Positions 13,785 to 22,041 of a DNA stretch of 64,000 bases are shown piece by piece; the stretch's first letter is position 1; each line of letters starts with the position of its first letter. Source of the stretch: [Mycobacterium] stephanolepidis (GTDB lineage Bacteria > Actinomycetota > Actinomycetes > Mycobacteriales > Mycobacteriaceae); contig NZ_AP018165.1 in NCBI RefSeq assembly GCF_002356335.1, positions 3,968,001-4,032,000 on the forward strand. Direction: 5' to 3'. The notes beneath the pieces were generated by a model. The model did no database searches, was not told the origin of the DNA, and saw nothing but the letters and a program-made list of their open reading frames with translations. The position numbers and the translations under genes are program-made.

Positions 13785-14080
13785 CTGCCCGGTCAATTAT
13801 GCGGATCAGTGCTGGCTGGCGGCCTCACTGCATTCGCATACGTCCGTGCTGCCAAACAGAGTGACTCGTCGCACGCCGCCCGTCAAGAGATAGCGCCAGT
13901 ATTTTCGGCGTTTCTTTCTTCGCAACGCCGAGCGCATACCGGGCGCAGGCAGAAGACCGCGATGACGTGCATCCGGTATGCCCTCGGCAACGACGCCGGC
14001 GCCCTATCGGCAGCCTGCCTCGCACCATCACGATGCGGCCGTCGCGGTCTCCCAGCTCGACGGCTCGCACTCACTCGATG

Positions 14081-14102
14081 AACCCGGCATTCGCGCCGGG
14101 TT
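14081..14102 (-). terminator. Hairpin downstream of mkl
   Basis: An 8-bp inverted repeat AACCCGGC / GCCGGGTT with a 6-nt loop, placed just after the mkl stop on the minus strand. No U tract follows, as is common for mycobacterial terminators. Confidence 0.4.
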
Positions 14103-14106
14103 CCTA

Positions 14107-15234
14107 CTAACCGCGTACGGGCGGGATCTGGCCCGTGGGAGCGTCGTCGTCGCTCGTGTCGATGGCCTGCGTGGCCTGCTCGGCGTGCGGCGGCGCCAGC
14201 GTGGCAGTGGTGGCACGGGTCGGCTCGTCACCGAAGGTGTGCACGGGGAACTGGTGAGTGTCGGAGAAGCTGTCCTGGATCGCGGCCTGCGCATTCGGAG
14301 GCAGCTGGTGCATGATCTCGCGCACCCGCGCCTGGCGGCGCCCAACCGCCGCACGCTCGGGCATACCCGGGGTGGCCTGGATCTGCGGCGGCACGCCCTC
14401 GATCTCCTCGACGCCACCGTCGTGGTGCCCGGCGTCCAGGTGCGCCTGCTCCTCGGCCATGGTGGCCTCGTCCTTCTCCTCGGACATACCGATGGGCCCG
14501 ATACGGCGGCCGTTGAGGAACTGCTTGATCACCGGCTCATCACTGGTCAGCAGCACCTCACGGGGGCCGAACATGACGAGCTCGCGCCGGTACAGCATGC
14601 CCATGTTGTCTGGCACCGTACGGGCGATGTTGATGTTGTGCGTCACGATCAGGATCGTGGCGTCGATCTGCGCGTTGATGTCGATGAGCAGCTGGCTCAG
14701 GTAGGCGGTACGCACCGGGTCCAGACCGGAGTCCGGCTCGTCACAGAGGATGATCTGCGGGTCCAGCACCAACGAGCGGGCCAGGCCGGCACGCTTACGC
14801 ATACCACCGGAGATTTCACCCGGGAACTTGGTCTCGTGGCCCGTCAGACCCACCACGTCAAGCTTCTGCATGACGATGTCGCGGATCTCGGATTCCTTCT
14901 TCTTGGTGTGCTCACGCAAGGGGAAGGCGGTGTTGTCGTACAGGTTCATGGAGCCGAACAGCGCGCCGTCCTGGAACATCACGCCGAACAGCTTGCGGAT
15001 TTCGTAGAGCTCCTTGGAGGAGCACTCCATGATGTTGGTGCCGTCGATATAGATGGCGCCCTCTTCCGGGCGCAACAGGCCGATCAGCGACTTCAGGAAC
15101 ACCGACTTGCCGGTACCGGACGGTCCCAGCAGCACGCTCACTTCACCCGGCGGCAGGGACAGGCTGACGTTCCCCCAGATTCGTTGTGAACCAAAGGACT
15201 TCGTCAAACCCTCAACGGAGACTTCTGCACCCAC
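14107..15234 (-). CDS. mkl: ABC transporter ATP-binding protein Mkl (MceG), energises Mce lipid importers
   Basis: A 375-aa ATPase of the MlaF/Mkl family that powers Mce-type lipid import at the inner membrane. Motifs are in order: Walker A GPSGTGKS, signature SGGMRKRAGLARS, Walker B IILCDEPDSGLDP, and the switch histidine in VTHNINIAR. An acidic, His-rich C-terminal extension follows the nucleotide-binding domain, as in mycobacterial Mkl. I chose GTG 15234 (MGAEVSVEGL) because ggaagga lies seven bases upstream; the frame extends eight codons further. It sits upstream of rpoB, as in M. tuberculosis (Rv0655). Confidence 0.95.
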   Translation of the reverse strand: MGAEVSVEGLTKSFGSQRIWGNVSLSLPPGEVSVLLGPSGTGKSVFLKSLIGLLRPEEGAIYIDGTNIMECSSKELYEIRKLFGVMFQDGALFGSMNLYDNTAFPLREHTKKKESEIRDIVMQKLDVVGLTGHETKFPGEISGGMRKRAGLARSLVLDPQIILCDEPDSGLDPVRTAYLSQLLIDINAQIDATILIVTHNINIARTVPDNMGMLYRRELVMFGPREVLLTSDEPVIKQFLNGRRIGPIGMSEEKDEATMAEEQAHLDAGHHDGGVEEIEGVPPQIQATPGMPERAAVGRRQARVREIMHQLPPNAQAAIQDSFSDTHQFPVHTFGDEPTRATTATLAPPHAEQATQAIDTSDDDAPTGQIPPVRG

Positions 15235-15437
15235 CAGGCGATCCTTCCGCGACACGCACACTTCGCCACCAACCCGGCCAGGCTGTGGTTCGGATCACTT
15301 TAGCGTATGCCCAGGAGCTGCATCGCGTTTGCGTCCATACGAGTCCGTCGACTGGCTAACTGTGATAACCAGCCACTACACGTTTAGTACGCGCCGCCCC
15401 GCGAACATGCGCAAGTCCGTCCCGGAGGTCCTGCCTA

Positions 15438-16808
15438 CTACTTGTCCGCGGATTCCTTATCAGCCGCACCATGGCGCCGACGCTCCACGATGAGCAGCGC
15501 CCCGGCCAGCACCGCGATGAGCACGACGATCAACCCGACGATATCGGCGAAGACGCTCGGATGCGTGAGGCCATATCCGGTCAGCAGATCGATCTCGGCA
15601 CGCTGCCGAACGAACTCACCGAGGACGACCCCCAGCGCGGACGCAGTGACGGCCAAGCCTCCGACCACGGTCAGCTGCACGGGCGAGACCCCGTGGAAGA
15701 CCGCGTAGAAAAGGTAGACGGCCAGCGTCGCGATACCGGCCCCCGACAGCAGCAGTCCCAGTACCAATCCCCCCTCGGTCGTCACGGACCGCAGTTCGAT
15801 CACGGTCGCCACCACTCCGGCCGCCAGCAGCGCCACACCGAGAGCCGCGACGAGGGTGCGCTTGCCGGTATCGATGAGATATCCGGCCGCCGGGGCCAGG
15901 ACCAGTCCGGAGGCGAAGAGTGCGAACGCCGGCGTATCCGAGGGCGTCTGCTCACGATCGAGCGACCACCACATCGCCGCATGGTCGAAGTCGGCGAACC
16001 GCACCAGGAACGTGAGCACGGTGATCGCCAGCAGTGCTGCCAGCACCACCGGGCGGGTGAGCACCTCGGCCGCGATCAACGCCGCCGACCCACGGCGCCG
16101 AGTCTGCGCGAAGAGCGCACCGAAGGCCGCCAGCGCGATGATCGCGAGAATCACCGCGCGCACCGGCGACGCCTCGTCGATCAGCAGCCAGGCGAGCGCG
16201 GACACCCCGACCAGCCACAGCAGAGCTCCGACAAGGTCGAAGGTATCGAAGGTGCCGACGAACTCGCGGTGCGGCTGGGTGAGCACCACGATCAGCACCA
16301 CGACGGTTGCCGCAAGAATTCCGTAGGTGATCGGGCGCCAGTTCTGCGGCGAGTTGATGTCCAGGACCTGGCCCGCCAGCATCGCCACCGGGTACATCGC
16401 CACCCAGAAGCCCAGGGACAGACCTCTGCCCTTTCTGGGGGTCGAATGCAGGACGATCAGCATGGACGCCACCATGGTCAGACCCGCACCCAGTGCCGAA
16501 ACCAGCATCACCCAGGCAAGCAGCGTCGCCGACCCCGGTATCAACGATCCGGCTGTCGACAGGCCCAGAATCACCAGGCCCGCGGCCAGGAAGGTCGTCG
16601 GGCGAATGTGATTGCCCAATCGGGCGAACACGAGCAATGTCACCACTGCCACGACGTCACCGGCGACGGTCGCCCACTCGATCGTGCCGAGGGCATCGTC
16701 ACCCCGGTCTACTCCCCACACCGCCGCCAGACCGTGGTCCAGCATGGTCAGCCGCGCTACGAGTAGTGCGGCGCAAGCGATAAAGACGTGCCGTACGGCC
16801 AGATTCAT
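15438..16808 (-). CDS. Major facilitator superfamily transporter
   Basis: A 456-aa polytopic membrane protein with 12-14 hydrophobic segments spread over its whole length and a basic C-terminal tail. The architecture is typical of MFS efflux proteins of the drug:H+ antiporter type, although the classical A motif is weak. The substrate cannot be inferred. It lies 200 bp from mkl and faces the same way. Confidence 0.75.
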   Translation of the reverse strand: MNLAVRHVFIACAALLVARLTMLDHGLAAVWGVDRGDDALGTIEWATVAGDVVAVVTLLVFARLGNHIRPTTFLAAGLVILGLSTAGSLIPGSATLLAWVMLVSALGAGLTMVASMLIVLHSTPRKGRGLSLGFWVAMYPVAMLAGQVLDINSPQNWRPITYGILAATVVVLIVVLTQPHREFVGTFDTFDLVGALLWLVGVSALAWLLIDEASPVRAVILAIIALAAFGALFAQTRRRGSAALIAAEVLTRPVVLAALLAITVLTFLVRFADFDHAAMWWSLDREQTPSDTPAFALFASGLVLAPAAGYLIDTGKRTLVAALGVALLAAGVVATVIELRSVTTEGGLVLGLLLSGAGIATLAVYLFYAVFHGVSPVQLTVVGGLAVTASALGVVLGEFVRQRAEIDLLTGYGLTHPSVFADIVGLIVVLIAVLAGALLIVERRRHGAADKESADK

Positions 16809-16889
16809 GTCACCTTCATTCTCTCGTCCCCATCACTCTATGAGCCCCAGCCACATTCGTCCTGCGATAGCCGTTATCACCAGGGCTAC

Positions 16890-17486
16890 CTACGGGCCGG
16901 CGGTGTCGGTTCTACGCCTACCGCGTGCCCACCGAATCGCCCGGAAGGTCAACGAACCGAGTGCGACCATGAGCACCAACACCACGACAAACGCGAGAAT
17001 CGGCAGCGCCAGCGCGAGGACGGTCAAGACCAACGAAGTGCCGTCCTCGGCGGTCGAGACCAGTGGATTCCCCACTCCCGCAGTGGTGCCGGTGACGAAA
17101 GGGCGTGCGACTGTCCGGCCGGCGTGGACGCTGCCGGCGGTGATGGCCCCAAGAATCGCGGCCACTGCCGGGGGCAGGTGCGAGGAAAGGCTTGTCTCGG
17201 CGGTGAACAAAATGGCACCCGATGCCGGCGCGATGAACGTGCCGACCGCGTGCAGGACCGAGTCCAGGGCCGGGATCTTGTCTCCTATGAGATCGAGCAC
17301 AAAAATGACCGCGAGGACGATGAGCGCCGGGGTGGAGGACAGCCAGCCGTACGACGGGCCGAGTTCGATCCACCCGAGCCGGTCGGCGGCGCCCACCGCG
17401 AGCAGCGGCAGCCAGGCGTTCAGTCCGGCAGCACCCGAGAGCCCGAACGCCCCGAGGATGGCACTGATGGCCGAGGTGATCTCCAT
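16890..17486 (-). CDS. DUF4126 family membrane protein
   Basis: A 198-aa membrane protein with about five hydrophobic segments. The glycine- and alanine-rich opening (ILGAFGLSGAAGLNAWLPLL) and the downstream LIGDKIPALDSVLHAVGTF are characteristic of DUF4126. The function is unknown. The C-terminus ends in a basic, arginine-rich tail. Confidence 0.8.
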   Translation of the reverse strand: MEITSAISAILGAFGLSGAAGLNAWLPLLAVGAADRLGWIELGPSYGWLSSTPALIVLAVIFVLDLIGDKIPALDSVLHAVGTFIAPASGAILFTAETSLSSHLPPAVAAILGAITAGSVHAGRTVARPFVTGTTAGVGNPLVSTAEDGTSLVLTVLALALPILAFVVVLVLMVALGSLTFRAIRWARGRRRTDTAGP

Positions 17487-17537
17487 GTCACGAGTGTGAC
17501 GCCGTCACGCGGATTCAGCGGCGATTTCCCGGCGCCG

Positions 17538-18089
17538 TCACACTCGTGTGTCGAGTTCGACGACCAGTGGTGTCCCACCCTCGAACCAGGCGCGATGCAA
17601 TTCGACAATCTTGCGGTGCGAGGGCAACCCCTTGCGGTGAAACACATTCTCCAGGTAGTCGAAGGGGTGTACGACACCACAGAATCGCTCGCAAGCCTTC
17701 TCGTACGTCGGATCGCCGGACGCGATCGCTCGAGCCGTACCGGTGTATGTCCCGTCGGTGAGCCGCAGGCTCACCGACGGGTTGGCCTGAATGTTCTTGA
17801 CCCACAGGGTGTGCCGGCCGGTAATCGCAGCCAAGTAGGCCCTGTTCCCGTCGCGCACCGCCTTGACATAGGTGACGCGCGGGCTCCCCGACTTTCTTCC
17901 GATGGTGGTCAGTACGCCGACACCGCGCGGCACTCGGATCGCGAACCAGGGCCGATGCATCGCATGTAGCGCACCGGCGAAACGACGGCGCTCAGCCAGC
18001 GGCGCCTTCGTCGTGTCCAGCCCCGGCCTTCGCTCGAAGACGTACCGTCCGTCCGTGTAGCGCAACGACTCCGGCAGCGGGCCGTTCAT
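17538..18089 (-). CDS. Deazaflavin (F420)-dependent nitroreductase family protein (DDN-like)
   Basis: A 183-aa split-beta-barrel protein of the nitroreductase/DDN family that uses coenzyme F420 in mycobacteria. The core contains GVGVLTTIGRKSGSPRVTYV, then AYLAAITGRHTLWVKNIQAN and PSVSLRLTDGTYTGTARAIA, the usual order for this family. It ends close to the carotenoid oxygenase start-side neighbour: the oxygenase stop is four bases upstream, so the two are probably co-transcribed and both under the divergent TetR. Confidence 0.85.
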   Translation of the reverse strand: MNGPLPESLRYTDGRYVFERRPGLDTTKAPLAERRRFAGALHAMHRPWFAIRVPRGVGVLTTIGRKSGSPRVTYVKAVRDGNRAYLAAITGRHTLWVKNIQANPSVSLRLTDGTYTGTARAIASGDPTYEKACERFCGVVHPFDYLENVFHRKGLPSHRKIVELHRAWFEGGTPLVVELDTRV

Positions 18090-18093
18090 GATG

Positions 18094-19587
18094 TCAGCGG
18101 GGAGCCCAGTTGCCGTGGAAGCCCGCCGGAACGCGCTGCGGCAGATCCACCGTCGCCGCGAGTTCCAGCGTCTGTGCGTCCAGGACCACGAACTTGCCCT
18201 CAGACGTCCCGGCGCTCAGACCAAACCCGACGAGCACACCGTCGTCCTCGGCGGTTCCCGAAGGATTCGGCACAAACGACATCTCACCCACCGCAAGCGA
18301 ATCAAGTGTGGTCCGGCTGTCGGCACCCGTCTGGTAATCGAACTTGACCAGGCTGCCGTCTACCTTGCCGTCGGACTCGAATGCCCCCGCGATGCAGGGC
18401 AGGTACCCATAGCGGTGCTTCTTACCGGTCAGCTCCTCGTTGATGCGGGGGAACTCGAGATGGCGATCATCTCGGCGCTCCATGGTGACCGTGCCCTTGG
18501 TCAAGTTGATGACCCAGCGGTCGAGCAGGCCACGTGCATCGCTGGGGCCGAGTACGTCGGCGGAGAACATGGAGTCATAGCGGACTAAATCAATCACCAC
18601 AACTTCCTGACCGTCACGCATCTCGGAGTACCCGTTGAGCGGGTGGAATACGTAGCACGGCTCGATCTCGAACCAGCGCACGTCCGCATTGCCGCCCTCA
18701 CGCGGCATCACACCAATTCTGGCTGGGTACTTGGGATTCCACGAGTAGGGAATCGAAGGAGACTTGCCGGACAGTTGACTTGCCCTGGCCGCGATCGGGC
18801 CCGGGATCTTGATCTTGCCGATGAGAGATTGCATGACCAGCTGGGCGGGCTTACGCAGAATCGGCGGCATCGGTACCGATTTGGTGATCATCGCGGTATC
18901 GAGGGTGACCGGCAGGTCATAGAAGACGACGTACTTCTCGGTGAGCGTGAAGTCGTGCATCATCGGGGAGCCCTGGACCTTGACGTCGACCGTACGGCGG
19001 GCCCGCCCCGAGGCATCGATGACCGAGTATTGAACGGTGTTGCCGCGGGCGAAAGAGTATGACACGGCATGCATTTCGCCGGTGTCGGGATCGATCTTCG
19101 GGTGCGCGGTGTAGCCACCGTGCAGAGTGCCCTGGAAGTCACAGGCCCCCAACGTGTCGAGCTCGTCGCTGAGCTCGTAGTTGGCGATACCACCCTCTAC
19201 CAACGCCAGGGTGCGACCCGCGTGACTGAGCGTATTGGTATTGGGTCCGATCAACGAGGTGCCGGCCGAGGTGCCGACGGCGACCGTGGGCTCACCAAGA
19301 GCCTTGCGTACCGCCGCGGTACGCACCCAGCGGTTGCGGTACCACTGTGCCTTCCCATCCCGGAGCGACAGGCCGTGCACCATCGCATCGCCGCTGAACA
19401 GGTGGTAGGTCGCGGGGTCCACCTCGGCGGCGGGGTTGGGGCCGTTGCGCAGGTAGCGCCCGTCCAAATAGTCCGGAATTGTCCCCTCGACCAACAGGTC
19501 GGTACTGGTGACTTCCTGCTGAACCGGTTCCCAGACTCCGGTCAGATACACACTCTCCGTGGCGGTGGGCTGGACTGTGGCGGTCAT
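18094..19587 (-). CDS. Carotenoid cleavage oxygenase (RPE65/lignostilbene dioxygenase family)
   Basis: A 497-aa non-haem iron dioxygenase that cleaves carotenoids or stilbenes. The iron-binding histidines are in their usual contexts: GGYTAHPKIDPDTGEMHAVS, SPMMHDFTLTEKYVVFYDLP, YVFHPLNGYSE and the C-terminal FHGNWAP. It is the apparent orthologue of M. tuberculosis Rv0654, which also lies between mkl and rplJL next to a TetR gene. The 90-bp gap to the TetR holds a shared operator. Confidence 0.93.
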   Translation of the reverse strand: MTATVQPTATESVYLTGVWEPVQQEVTSTDLLVEGTIPDYLDGRYLRNGPNPAAEVDPATYHLFSGDAMVHGLSLRDGKAQWYRNRWVRTAAVRKALGEPTVAVGTSAGTSLIGPNTNTLSHAGRTLALVEGGIANYELSDELDTLGACDFQGTLHGGYTAHPKIDPDTGEMHAVSYSFARGNTVQYSVIDASGRARRTVDVKVQGSPMMHDFTLTEKYVVFYDLPVTLDTAMITKSVPMPPILRKPAQLVMQSLIGKIKIPGPIAARASQLSGKSPSIPYSWNPKYPARIGVMPREGGNADVRWFEIEPCYVFHPLNGYSEMRDGQEVVVIDLVRYDSMFSADVLGPSDARGLLDRWVINLTKGTVTMERRDDRHLEFPRINEELTGKKHRYGYLPCIAGAFESDGKVDGSLVKFDYQTGADSRTTLDSLAVGEMSFVPNPSGTAEDDGVLVGFGLSAGTSEGKFVVLDAQTLELAATVDLPQRVPAGFHGNWAPR

Positions 19588-19613
19588 CGTGTCCTCCAGG
19601 GCTGACTGGCTGG

Positions 19614-19639
19614 CATAACATCGTTATTACGCCGTTATG
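19614..19639. promoter_or_regulatory. TetR operator between carotenoid oxygenase and its regulator
   Basis: A 26-bp imperfect palindrome with perfect outer arms CATAAC (19614-19619) and GTTATG (19634-19639); about 20 of 26 positions are symmetric. It lies in the divergent promoter region, where a TetR dimer would control both genes. Confidence 0.65.
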
Positions 19640-19675
19640 GTGAACCTACTCCCGTTGTGCGAACATGGCAAGACA

Positions 19676-20392
19676 ATGAGCGCATCTATTCCGCGAAACA
19701 GTCAGGGAAACGACCGGGCAGTCGCCCGCAATCCCCGGGTCGATCTTGTCGCAGCGGCCGTACGGCTTCTGAACGAACAAGGACCCGATGCACTGCAGAC
19801 ACGCAAGATCGCCGCTGCCGCCGGCACCTCCACCATGGCGGTCTACACCTACTTCGGCGGCATGCGCGAGCTCATCGCAGAGGTGGCAGAGGAAGGTCTA
19901 CGTCAGTTCTCCGGCGCACAGGCCGACGTACCCCAGACTGACGACCCCATCGCCGATTTCATGGTGACGGGCATGGTCTACCGCCAGTTCGTCATCGACC
20001 ACCCCCACATGTACCGGCTGATGTTCGGCGTCACCAGCGCACACGGCATCAACGCGCCCAGCCGGAACATGTTCAACACCGTGCACCTGACACCACAGCA
20101 CGCCAGCGCCACGCAGCTCTATCGCAGTGTGCAACGTTCGATGGCCGCGGGCCGGATCGACGGCTCCCCCGACGACGCCGCGAAGGTCGCCGCGACCGCC
20201 GCCAAGTTCTGGACCGTCATGCACGGGTTCGTCATGCTGGAACTGGCCGGGTTCTGGGGCGAGAACGGTGAGGCCGTTGGCCCGGTGTTGGGCTCCATGA
20301 CCACGGATCTGCTTATCGCACTGGGCGACTCCCCCGAACAGGTGAACAGCTCCGCCGCTACCGCCGCCACCCGGATTGCCGCGCTGATCTAG
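19676..20392 (+). CDS. TetR/AcrR family regulator
   Basis: A 238-aa regulator with an N-terminal TetR helix-turn-helix (AAAVRLLNEQGPDALQTRKI and AAAAGTSTMAVYTYFGG) and a helical ligand-binding domain of the WHG type (residues about 90-220). I chose ATG 19676 (MSASIPRNSQG) because the upstream in-frame ATG at 19637 lies inside the operator palindrome. It is the apparent orthologue of Rv0653c and probably represses the divergent carotenoid oxygenase. Confidence 0.88.
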   Translation: MSASIPRNSQGNDRAVARNPRVDLVAAAVRLLNEQGPDALQTRKIAAAAGTSTMAVYTYFGGMRELIAEVAEEGLRQFSGAQADVPQTDDPIADFMVTGMVYRQFVIDHPHMYRLMFGVTSAHGINAPSRNMFNTVHLTPQHASATQLYRSVQRSMAAGRIDGSPDDAAKVAATAAKFWTVMHGFVMLELAGFWGENGEAVGPVLGSMTTDLLIALGDSPEQVNSSAATAATRIAALI

Positions 20393-20684
20393 AGGGGCGC
20401 CCAGGACACCTCGTCCGGATCCCTAGGGGCGGCGGGATTGCGGGCGGCGCCGGACACGACGCCGCGGTGTCCCGCAGCGCTGCCACGGTGCGGACGGCCC
20501 GTGCCGCTGGAGCGCGCATGTCCCGGGCCAGACGCGCCAGCAGTTGCCTGCGCAGTTGGTCATCGGTGCGCGCCGTCGTTCGTGGTGCGGGTGCGGGCGC
20601 CTCCGGCGCACGTGGACGCCGAGCACGAACCACCATCAGGAGCAGCAACAGAGCGCCCAGGGCGATCAGCAGGTAGATGGCCAC
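20358..20684 (-). CDS. Small single-pass membrane protein, uncertain gene
   Basis: A 108-aa frame with one N-terminal transmembrane helix (MAIYLLIALGALLLLLMVV) followed by a long arginine-, alanine- and proline-rich tail. Its 3' end overlaps the TetR gene by about 35 bp on the opposite strand. The helix looks genuine, but the low-complexity tail and the overlap leave the gene uncertain. It reads away from the rplL terminator. Confidence 0.45.
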   Translation of the reverse strand: MAIYLLIALGALLLLLMVVRARRPRAPEAPAPAPRTTARTDDQLRRQLLARLARDMRAPAARAVRTVAALRDTAASCPAPPAIPPPLGIRTRCPGRPSRSARQSGWRR

Positions 20685-20712
20685 ACCCCGAGTGTGCGGG
20701 TTGAAAACGAAA

Positions 20713-20748
20713 CCGGCCCCTGGAAGTCCGAAGACTCCCAGGGGCCGG
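20713..20748 (-). terminator. Intrinsic terminator after rplL
   Basis: An 11-bp perfect stem CCGGCCCCTGG / CCAGGGGCCGG with a 14-nt loop, followed on the minus strand by a T-rich tail (TTTTCGTTTTC). It is 20 bp beyond the rplL stop. Confidence 0.85.
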
Positions 20749-20768
20749 GATTCGAAACGTACTGCGAA

Positions 20769-21155
20769 CTACTTGACGGTGATCGTCGCGCCGGCGGCCT
20801 CGAGCTTGGCCTTGGCGTCCTCGGCGGCCTCCTTGGCAACCTTCTCGAGCAGCGGCTTGGGGGCGCTGTCGACCAGGTCCTTGGCTTCCTTCAGACCCAG
20901 GCCGGAGACGATCTCGCGCACAACCTTGATAACGCCGATCTTCTTGTCGCCGGCGCTCTCCAGGATGACGTCGAACTCGCTCTGCTCTTCGGCAGCCTCG
21001 GCGGCCGGGGCAGCGCCACCGACAGCGGCGACGGCGACCGGAGCGGCAGCGGTGACCTCGAAGACCTCTTCGAAGGTCTTGACGAACTCGGACAGCTCAA
21101 GCAGCGTCAGCTCCTTGAAAGCATCGATCAGTTCCTCGGTGCTCAGCTTTGCCAT
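20769..21155 (-). CDS. rplL: 50S ribosomal protein L7/L12
   Basis: Ribosomal stalk protein, 128 aa, full length. The N-terminal dimerisation helices ([20 protein letters not shown]), an alanine-rich hinge (residues 37-58) and the C-terminal factor-binding domain ([20 protein letters not shown]) are all present. Co-transcribed with rplJ, 64 bp upstream. Confidence 0.98.
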   Translation of the reverse strand: MAKLSTEELIDAFKELTLLELSEFVKTFEEVFEVTAAAPVAVAAVGGAAPAAEAAEEQSEFDVILESAGDKKIGVIKVVREIVSGLGLKEAKDLVDSAPKPLLEKVAKEAAEDAKAKLEAAGATITVK

Positions 21156-21219
21156 GATGTTGGTTCCTTCCTTGATTTACAACAGGTTTGGTTGGTACTG
21201 GCGGATCGAAGGGGCGTTT

Positions 21220-21747
21220 CTACGCTGCCTCTTCGCCGGCCTTCTTTTCCTGCAGGGCGGCGGCCAGGCGTGCAACCTGGGACGCCGGGGCGTTGAACAG
21301 CCCGGCGGCCTTGGCCAGGTTGCCCTTCATTGCGCCGGCCAGCTTGGCCAGCAGCACCTCGCGCGATTCCAGATCGGCGATGCGCTCAACCTCGGCGACT
21401 GACAAAGCGCGGCCATCCATGTAGCCGCCCTTGATGATCAGGGCCTTGTTATCTTTCGCGAAGGTCTTGATGGCCTTCGCAGCGTCCACGGGCTCACCCT
21501 TGATGAACGCGATTGCCGTTGGGCCGGTGAACAGTTCGTCCAGGCCCTCCACGCCAGCTTCCGAAGCCGCACGCTTGACCAGCGTGTTCTTGGCGACGGA
21601 GTAGGTGGCGGAAGCTCCGAGAGAGCGACGCAGGGTGGCCAGAGCGGACACCGACAGGCCGCGGTACTCGGTGATCACGGTCGCAGTCGAATCCTTGAAC
21701 TGCTCGGTGATCTCGGCAACGGCGGTGACCTTTTCAGTCTTGGCCAT
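21220..21747 (-). CDS. rplJ: 50S ribosomal protein L10
   Basis: L10, 175 aa, anchors L7/L12 dimers to the ribosome. I chose ATG 21747 ([13 protein letters not shown]) because GGAGG lies about six bases upstream; the frame runs further into the leader. Core segments include [20 protein letters not shown] and [14 protein letters not shown], with the L12-binding helix near the C-terminus. Expression is probably controlled by the L10 leader upstream. Confidence 0.97.
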   Translation of the reverse strand: MAKTEKVTAVAEITEQFKDSTATVITEYRGLSVSALATLRRSLGASATYSVAKNTLVKRAASEAGVEGLDELFTGPTAIAFIKGEPVDAAKAIKTFAKDNKALIIKGGYMDGRALSVAEVERIADLESREVLLAKLAGAMKGNLAKAAGLFNAPASQVARLAAALQEKKAGEEAA

Positions 21748-21844
21748 GTATTGCCTCCTCATCTCGTTTCGGTCGCTGCACCTAAGACAAGACGGTCCGA
21801 GATCGAGAAGGCTTTCCGCATTTCGCACGCAATGGAAATGACGA

Positions 21845-21872
21845 ACGCCCCGACGCAGACAGGTCGGGGCGT
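21845..21872 (-). promoter_or_regulatory. Stable hairpin in the rplJ leader
   Basis: A perfect 10-bp stem ACGCCCCGAC / GTCGGGGCGT with an 8-nt loop, about 100 nt upstream of the rplJ ATG. It could attenuate transcription or stabilise the mRNA downstream of the L10-binding element. Confidence 0.5.
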
Positions 21873-21894
21873 GAAAATCCACAGACTTTTGGTC

Positions 21895-21985
21895 CGCGGG
21901 TTTAACCTCGTCCTCCTGCGTGGGCCGCCAGGACGAGTCCTGGACCTTCAACCTCGTGAGAGGTGACCGACGGTCTTCGGTGGAG
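21895..21985 (-). ncRNA. Ribosomal protein L10 leader
   Basis: The minus strand carries CCGAAGACCGTCGGTCACC at its 5' end, an internal hairpin CCAGGA-ctcg-TCCTGG, and CGAGGTTAAACC before the end. This arrangement matches the actinobacterial L10 leader, in which free L10 (or L10-L12) binds and represses rplJL. The boundaries are approximate; a covariance-model search with Rfam RF00557 would settle it. Confidence 0.65.
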
Positions 21986-22041
21986 CTGGGCCAGATTACC
22001 GCAGATGAGGGCGATCATCCAAAACGGCGTGGTATCCAGGA

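Larger units (their letters stand above)
13618..14106. other. Intergenic region upstream of rpoB (489 bp)
   Basis: No convincing gene is visible here. Open frames in this stretch have no ribosome-binding sites and resemble no family. It should hold the rpoBC promoter or promoters and a 5' leader of roughly 130 nt, plus a short hairpin after mkl. Confidence 0.6.
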
